DNA of 64,000 nucleotides from Turnera subulata (lineage: Eukaryota > Streptophyta > Magnoliopsida > Malpighiales > Passifloraceae), in NCBI GenBank assembly GCA_028386065.3, contig JAKUCV010003671.1, positions 10,929 through 74,928 of the forward strand, read 5' to 3'. The notes below the pieces were generated by a model. That model was not told the origin of the DNA, did not search any database, and saw only the letters and a program-made list of their open reading frames with translations. Shown piece after piece: positions 60,378-64,000 of the stretch. Within the stretch, counting starts at the first letter, position 1; each line of letters starts with the position of its first letter. The position numbers and the translations under genes were made by a program.

Positions 60378-60877
60378 TTCCTTTTAGATCTGATGCCCAA
60401 TTAGGATCATGCATTTTCATCTCTAGACTCATATTGCATCTTGTTTAATTTAGGCTTAAGCTTTGCTTTAAATATTCTAGATATTTCAGTTCTGCTTTGG
60501 TTCTGGCATTGCTGATGCCAGATCGTTTAGTTATCTGCTGAACTGCTTATATTTTATATCAATGTTATTTGTACTATCTTGCTGCAGTTTATTGGTGGAT
60601 CTCTATGCAGGGTTATGATCTTTTCTCCCCTTATACTAATTTTTGGTGATGCCAAAAGGGGGAGAAAAGAGAGAGTGTGTGAAAAACACACAATGATGGA
60701 TGTTTATTTCGATATCAACTTATGCTTACACTATGGTTGATTATGCTTATTGATATCGATTGATTATGCTTATTGCTCTAACTTATCTCTGTTCCTCTAA
60801 TGATTTGTACTTATATTGGAGAAATCTTTAAGATAGGGGGAGCATAGATTAAGGGGAAGTATCATAGATTTGTGCCC
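60378..60877 (+). other. Sirevirus 3' untranslated region with G-rich tracts
   Basis: Non-coding, with GCCAAAAGGGGGAGAAAAG near 60650 and AGGGGGAGC near 60835, typical of repeated polypurine tracts near Sirevirus 3' ends. No LTR follows. Confidence 0.5.
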
Positions 60878-60951
60878 AAGAAGGTTCTGTCCACATTCCG
60901 ACCATTGGAACTTCTACATCTTGATCTTTTCGGGCCAATGAGGATGGTAAG
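60878..60951 (+). pseudogene. Second copy of Sirevirus integrase segment
   Basis: 74 bp matching 52881-52917 joined directly to 54534 onward, with about one substitution and without the solo LTR. It is cut at 60951 by the next LTR insertion. It marks either a second degraded Sirevirus copy or a template-switch rearrangement. Confidence 0.85.
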
Positions 60952-61324
60952 TGTTAGAACTCATGCCTCCTTGTTTCATTTCAGGGTTTTGATAATGACA
61001 AACCTTGGCTCAAATGATGACATCCTTGAAGCAAAAAGAAATCAAGCAAAGATCAAGAGCTCAAACAATGTGATCAATTTGAAGCTACAAGCAAGAAGAG
61101 AAAGATGAGTTAGGAACTCAAAATGTACAAGGGTAATGTCAAGCAACAACTTGCTCAAGAATTGAAGTCAAGAGTTAAAGTGCAAAAAGAGCAAGAGAAG
61201 TTAGGACCCCTTTGTACAAGGTAAAACACTCAACTTCTCTTAGGCATTGGCTCAAAATAAAACAAGTTTTACTCATGCATTTCATAGCATCATTTCAATC
61301 ACAAAATGTGTTTTCAAATAATGA

Positions 61325-61887
61325 ACATCGATGTAGTAAGTTTAGACATCGATGTTGCTGCCTTAAAACTTCTTCCAAAACGGGCAGTAAGGTCTGAACA
61401 TCGATGTTGGCATCCCAAACATCGATGTTCTCATGACCGTTGCACTTAAAAATGGTCTGCCCGATCAAAACATCGATGTTGTGATTTTAAACATCGATGT
61501 TCTTTTGACCGTTGGTCAAAACATCGATGTTGTCATTAAAACATCGATGTTGTGATTTCTTCAAGGTTTTCCAAAATTTGGCAGAAGCGGAAAAACATCG
61601 ATGTTCTATTGGAAACATCGATGTTCTGATAATTGATTTCAAAATGAATTTTGCCGAAGCCAAAAAACATCGATGTTTCATTTTCCAACATCGATGTTCA
61701 TGCATAAACCCTTTTTCATCATATTTTTGCGAAGCTCAAAAACATCGATGTTGAATTGGAGAACATCGATGTTGAGTATGAAAACATCGATGTTCTCAAA
61801 TGCAACATCGATGTTCTACTAGCCGTTGGAGCAATAATTTAAAATTGCTGGCTAAAACATCGATGTTTAAAGTGAAAACATCGATGT
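61325..61887. repeat. Array of 18 ACATCGATGT palindromes
   Basis: Exact 10-base palindromes start at 61325, 61346, 61398, 61419, 61470, 61491, 61521, 61541, 61595, 61615, 61667, 61688, 61742, 61763, 61784, 61805, 61857 and 61878. Within groups the starts are 20 or 21 bp apart; successive groups are mostly 72-75 bp apart. Sequence between motifs is barely conserved. Most copies extend to AACATCGATGTT. The array ends 95 bp before the LTR TATA box. Confidence 0.98.
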
Positions 61888-61981
61888 TTTGCCGTTGTAG
61901 CAGACAACTTTTCAGCACCCACTATGTTTTGTTTAAGGCTGTTTTTGGGTGGATTTAAAACGGCTCTATAACTTTTCAAAG

Positions 61982-61989
61982 CTATAAAT
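61982..61989 (+). promoter_or_regulatory. TATA box of copia LTR
   Basis: CTATAAAT followed by TGAGC, in the middle of the LTR and just downstream of the palindrome array, in the position expected for the U3/R boundary. CTCTATAA at 61962 is a nearby alternative. Confidence 0.6.
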
Positions 61990-62566
61990 TGAGCATTTTT
62001 AGCTGTGTTTCAAAACTAATCAACTCTCTACTTACATGCATTCATCTCATACATTCAAATCAATCTTTGTTGAGCCAATATCCTATTGAGGATTTGAGAG
62101 TTGCCTTTTAGAGCTTCATTTGTACACTCACATCTGCTCTTTGAGAGAGACCTCTTGTTTGAGTGATTATTGTGTTGTTATACACCTTGAGGGAGGTTAG
62201 TTCCCTTGGTTAGATTCATAAGAAGAGGGGTATATCTTCTTGTGTGAGAAGTCTTGAAGTGAGGTATCTTCAAGCAAGAGAGCTGAAGTTCATGTGACTT
62301 GAACTTTCAGGGTTTAGGATTCTTGTGACTAGAATTCCTAGGTTGTAACGGTTTGTTAAGCACCCGTAAGCTTAACGTAGATAGTGAAATCTTCAAGTGA
62401 GACTTGAAGGGCTGGATTAGCCACACTAGTAGAGTGTGTGTGAACCAGGATAAATCTCTTGTGTCCTTCATTCTTTTAATTCCGCACTTATTTCCTGCAA
62501 AGTTTTTAATTTTCGATCATAAGCTATTCACCCCCCCTCTAGCTTAAGTCTATTGTTCCTAACAAA

Positions 62567-62578
62567 TGGTAGCGGAGC
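62567..62578 (+). other. Primer-binding site of Sirevirus-like copia
   Basis: TGGTAGCGGAGC, two bases after the LTR. It continues CTAAC exactly as in the copia element whose primer site is at 35577-35588. Confidence 0.75.
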
Positions 62579-62620
62579 CTAACTCTCTGAAAGACTTAAC
62601 AGTTTGAGAGGTAAATTTCC

Positions 62621-63986
62621 ATGGCTTGTTCAAATGCTTTGTATGCAGGAATTATTGAAGGACAATCCACTACCCGTGCACCATTCTTTGACGGGACAAA
62701 TTACGCATATTGGAAGGAAAGGATGAGAATCTTCATCCAAGCCAATAACTTTGCAGCTTGGCTAACGATAAAGAATGGCGTTCAAGTTCCGACAAGGACG
62801 AAAGCAGGGTACAACGAAGATGACATCCAAAGAATCGAAAACCACTCCAAGGCAATACACATGCTCCAATGTGCAGTCAATCCGAATGACTATCAAATGA
62901 TCTCGCACTGCGCAACGGCCAAGGAGATGTGGGAAATGCTGGGAGTCATCTATGAGGAAACCGACAGCAAGCAAGATGAAACTGTCAACCTCTGTTGCAT
63001 GGCAAATGAAGAATCTCCGGAAGAGGTAAGTACTTCCTATTCGAATGATGATTATACATTTGAAGAGCTGCAAGATGCATTTAGTGAATTGTATAGTAAA
63101 TTCATTTCTGTTTCAAATGTTAATAAGAACTTAAAGAAACAGAACAAGACCCTAGAAAATAATGTAGAATTATTGTCACATGATAAGGATGAGTTGTTAA
63201 GCAAAATTGATGAGCTTGGAAAAGAAAAGCATGCTCTTAATATGTCTTGCAATGAACTTAATGAGAAGATATCCTCAAATGTATGTTCTTGTGTTGAATT
63301 GGGAAAAGAGAATGAATCTCTTAAGCATCAAGTTGATGATTTGAAGAATACATTAGAGAAGTTTACTAATGGTAGAGATAGTCTTAATCTTCTTCTAGGA
63401 CAACAAAGAAAGTCCAACACAAAAAGAAGGATTAGGTGCATCTAATGTGTCAAATGATGTCAAACCTACTGTGCTTAATGCTAAGACACATAAACATGAT
63501 GCTTCATCTTCTACTTATCATATTAGATCACATGTTCATGACACAAGATCACATATTCATCATAGAAGGTCATATGCTCAAAATGCCAAACCAAATGCAA
63601 GTAGTGGAAGAGCTCACTATGCTAAAATGTATGCTTACAATGGTAGATCAAATGCTAACGTTGCAAGATCACATATACGCACCGCTAAAAATAAAAGGCT
63701 ACAATATACTAAACATAGGAAACATATGACTCAATTTAGGGAAAACAAAATTATACCTAGGGAAGACAAGTATGATAGATTGCATGAACATAGACAGCAT
63801 AATGATTATTATCAACCTAGATGGATGCACAACCCAAATGTTATATGCCATTATTGTAGTAGAGTAGGACACATTGCTCCTGCTTGTTTTACTAGGCATA
63901 GGGATTGGGCACAAGAAGAAGCTCATTACCACTATGTTCCTAACCCTCAAGGACCCAAAAAGAGTTGGGTACCAAAAACCCATTGA
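62621..63986 (+). pseudogene. gag: Sirevirus-like gag, internally deleted and frameshifted
   Basis: Frame 1 (62621-63445) starts with the copia gag N-terminal domain (F-F-D-G-T-N-Y-A-Y-W-K-E-R-M), reaches W-E-M-L-G-V-I-Y-E-E-T-D, then jumps directly to an acidic linker (L-C-C-M-A-N-E-E-S) that in this family follows the first zinc knuckle; most of UBN2 and knuckle 1 therefore seem deleted. A long coiled coil follows (about residues 145-265). Near 63420 a frameshift moves to 63447-63986, a His/Arg/Ser-rich segment with knuckle C-H-Y-C-S-R-V-G-H-I-A-P-A-C and the end W-V-P-K-T-H. Confidence 0.88.
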
Positions 63987-64000
63987 TTTGTTTTGCAGGT

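Larger units (their letters stand above)
49080..60877 (+). mobile_element. Sirevirus-type Ty1/copia element, degraded and rearranged
   Basis: 5' LTR (49080-about 50601), primer-like TGGTAGCGAAGC, gag with two zinc-knuckle-like motifs, protease, integrase, RT, a deleted RNase H, then an additional downstream open frame and G-rich polypurine-like strings (AAAGGGGGAG near 60655, AGGGGGAGC near 60835), the organisation of Sireviruses. The 3' LTR is absent: at 60878 the sequence jumps to a second copy of the pre-integrase/integrase region. Two further insertions lie within (52918-54533 and about 57732-59823). Confidence 0.85.
60952..62564 (+). repeat. 5' LTR of Sirevirus-like copia
   Basis: 1613 bp, TGTTAGAA...TTCCTAACA (inverted TG..CA termini). 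It contains the ACATCGATGT array (61325-61887), TATA-like CTATAAAT at 61982-61989, and a C-rich stretch CACCCCCCCT near its end, followed by the primer site after two bases. Confidence 0.9.
60952..64000 (+). mobile_element. Sirevirus-like Ty1/copia element, 5' part
   Basis: 5' LTR, primer site and gag; the rest lies beyond the window. Inserted after GTAAG (60947-60951) in the Sirevirus integrase fragment; the matching duplication should appear at its far end. Gag type and the pro-line W-V-P-K-T-H ending resemble those of the neighbouring element. Confidence 0.88.

Noticed and set aside
61325..61887. CRISPR-like array of regularly spaced repeats
   Set aside because: Repeats are only 10-12 bp palindromes with ~10-bp spacers, inside a plant retrotransposon LTR with no cas genes. 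Not CRISPR.

Overview
This is nuclear DNA from a flowering plant, almost certainly a eudicot. Three ordinary plant genes have recognisable intron borders: a plastid stearoyl-ACP desaturase, a TED6/TED7-like xylem protein and a trichome-birefringence-like acetyltransferase. All three lie on the minus strand. Nearly everything else is mobile DNA: Ty3/gypsy chromoviruses with about 3-kb LTRs, several Ty1/copia elements including a Sirevirus-type copy, a miniature LTR element, MITEs and a probable Helitron. The species cannot be named from the sequence.

Layout. 1-4189: a LINE-like endonuclease fragment abuts a truncated gypsy element (gag start, primer site and one LTR that carries a Tourist/Harbinger-type MITE). 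4190-6092: unassigned DNA holding two back-to-back non-autonomous DNA elements and ending in AATAAA plus an A tract. 6639-8008: two-exon desaturase gene. 8009-14131: mostly unassigned DNA with a purine tract and a 1.29-kb miniature LTR element bordered by GATCT. 14132-27848: a 13.7-kb gypsy chromovirus (minus strand) bordered by GACAG, its integrase split by a 3.2-kb solo LTR with its own GAAAC duplication. 28102-28830: TED-like gene. 29254-35858: remains of an old copia, then a 4.9-kb copia bordered by GTTAG. 36609-44783: three-exon TBL gene whose first intron holds a 4.65-kb copia. 44784-49079: promoter side of TBL, a probable Helitron rich in ~250-bp tandem repeats, and a possible orphan exon. 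49080-60951: degraded Sirevirus-type copia with a nested solo LTR, a nested 2.1-kb insertion and a rearranged 3' end. 60952-64000: 5' LTR and gag of another Sirevirus-like copia that runs out of the window.

The most striking structure is in the last LTR. Eighteen copies of the palindrome ACATCGATGT stand in a 560-bp block just upstream of the LTR TATA box. They come in groups whose members start 20 or 21 bp apart (two helical turns) inside an otherwise degenerate ~73-bp repeat. It reads like a promoter enhancer array or an RNA-structure array. Other notable points are an unusual primer-binding sequence shared by gypsy and copia elements, LTR termini that are not TG..CA but are framed by a perfect target duplication, and three stem-loops in the leader of the miniature LTR element.
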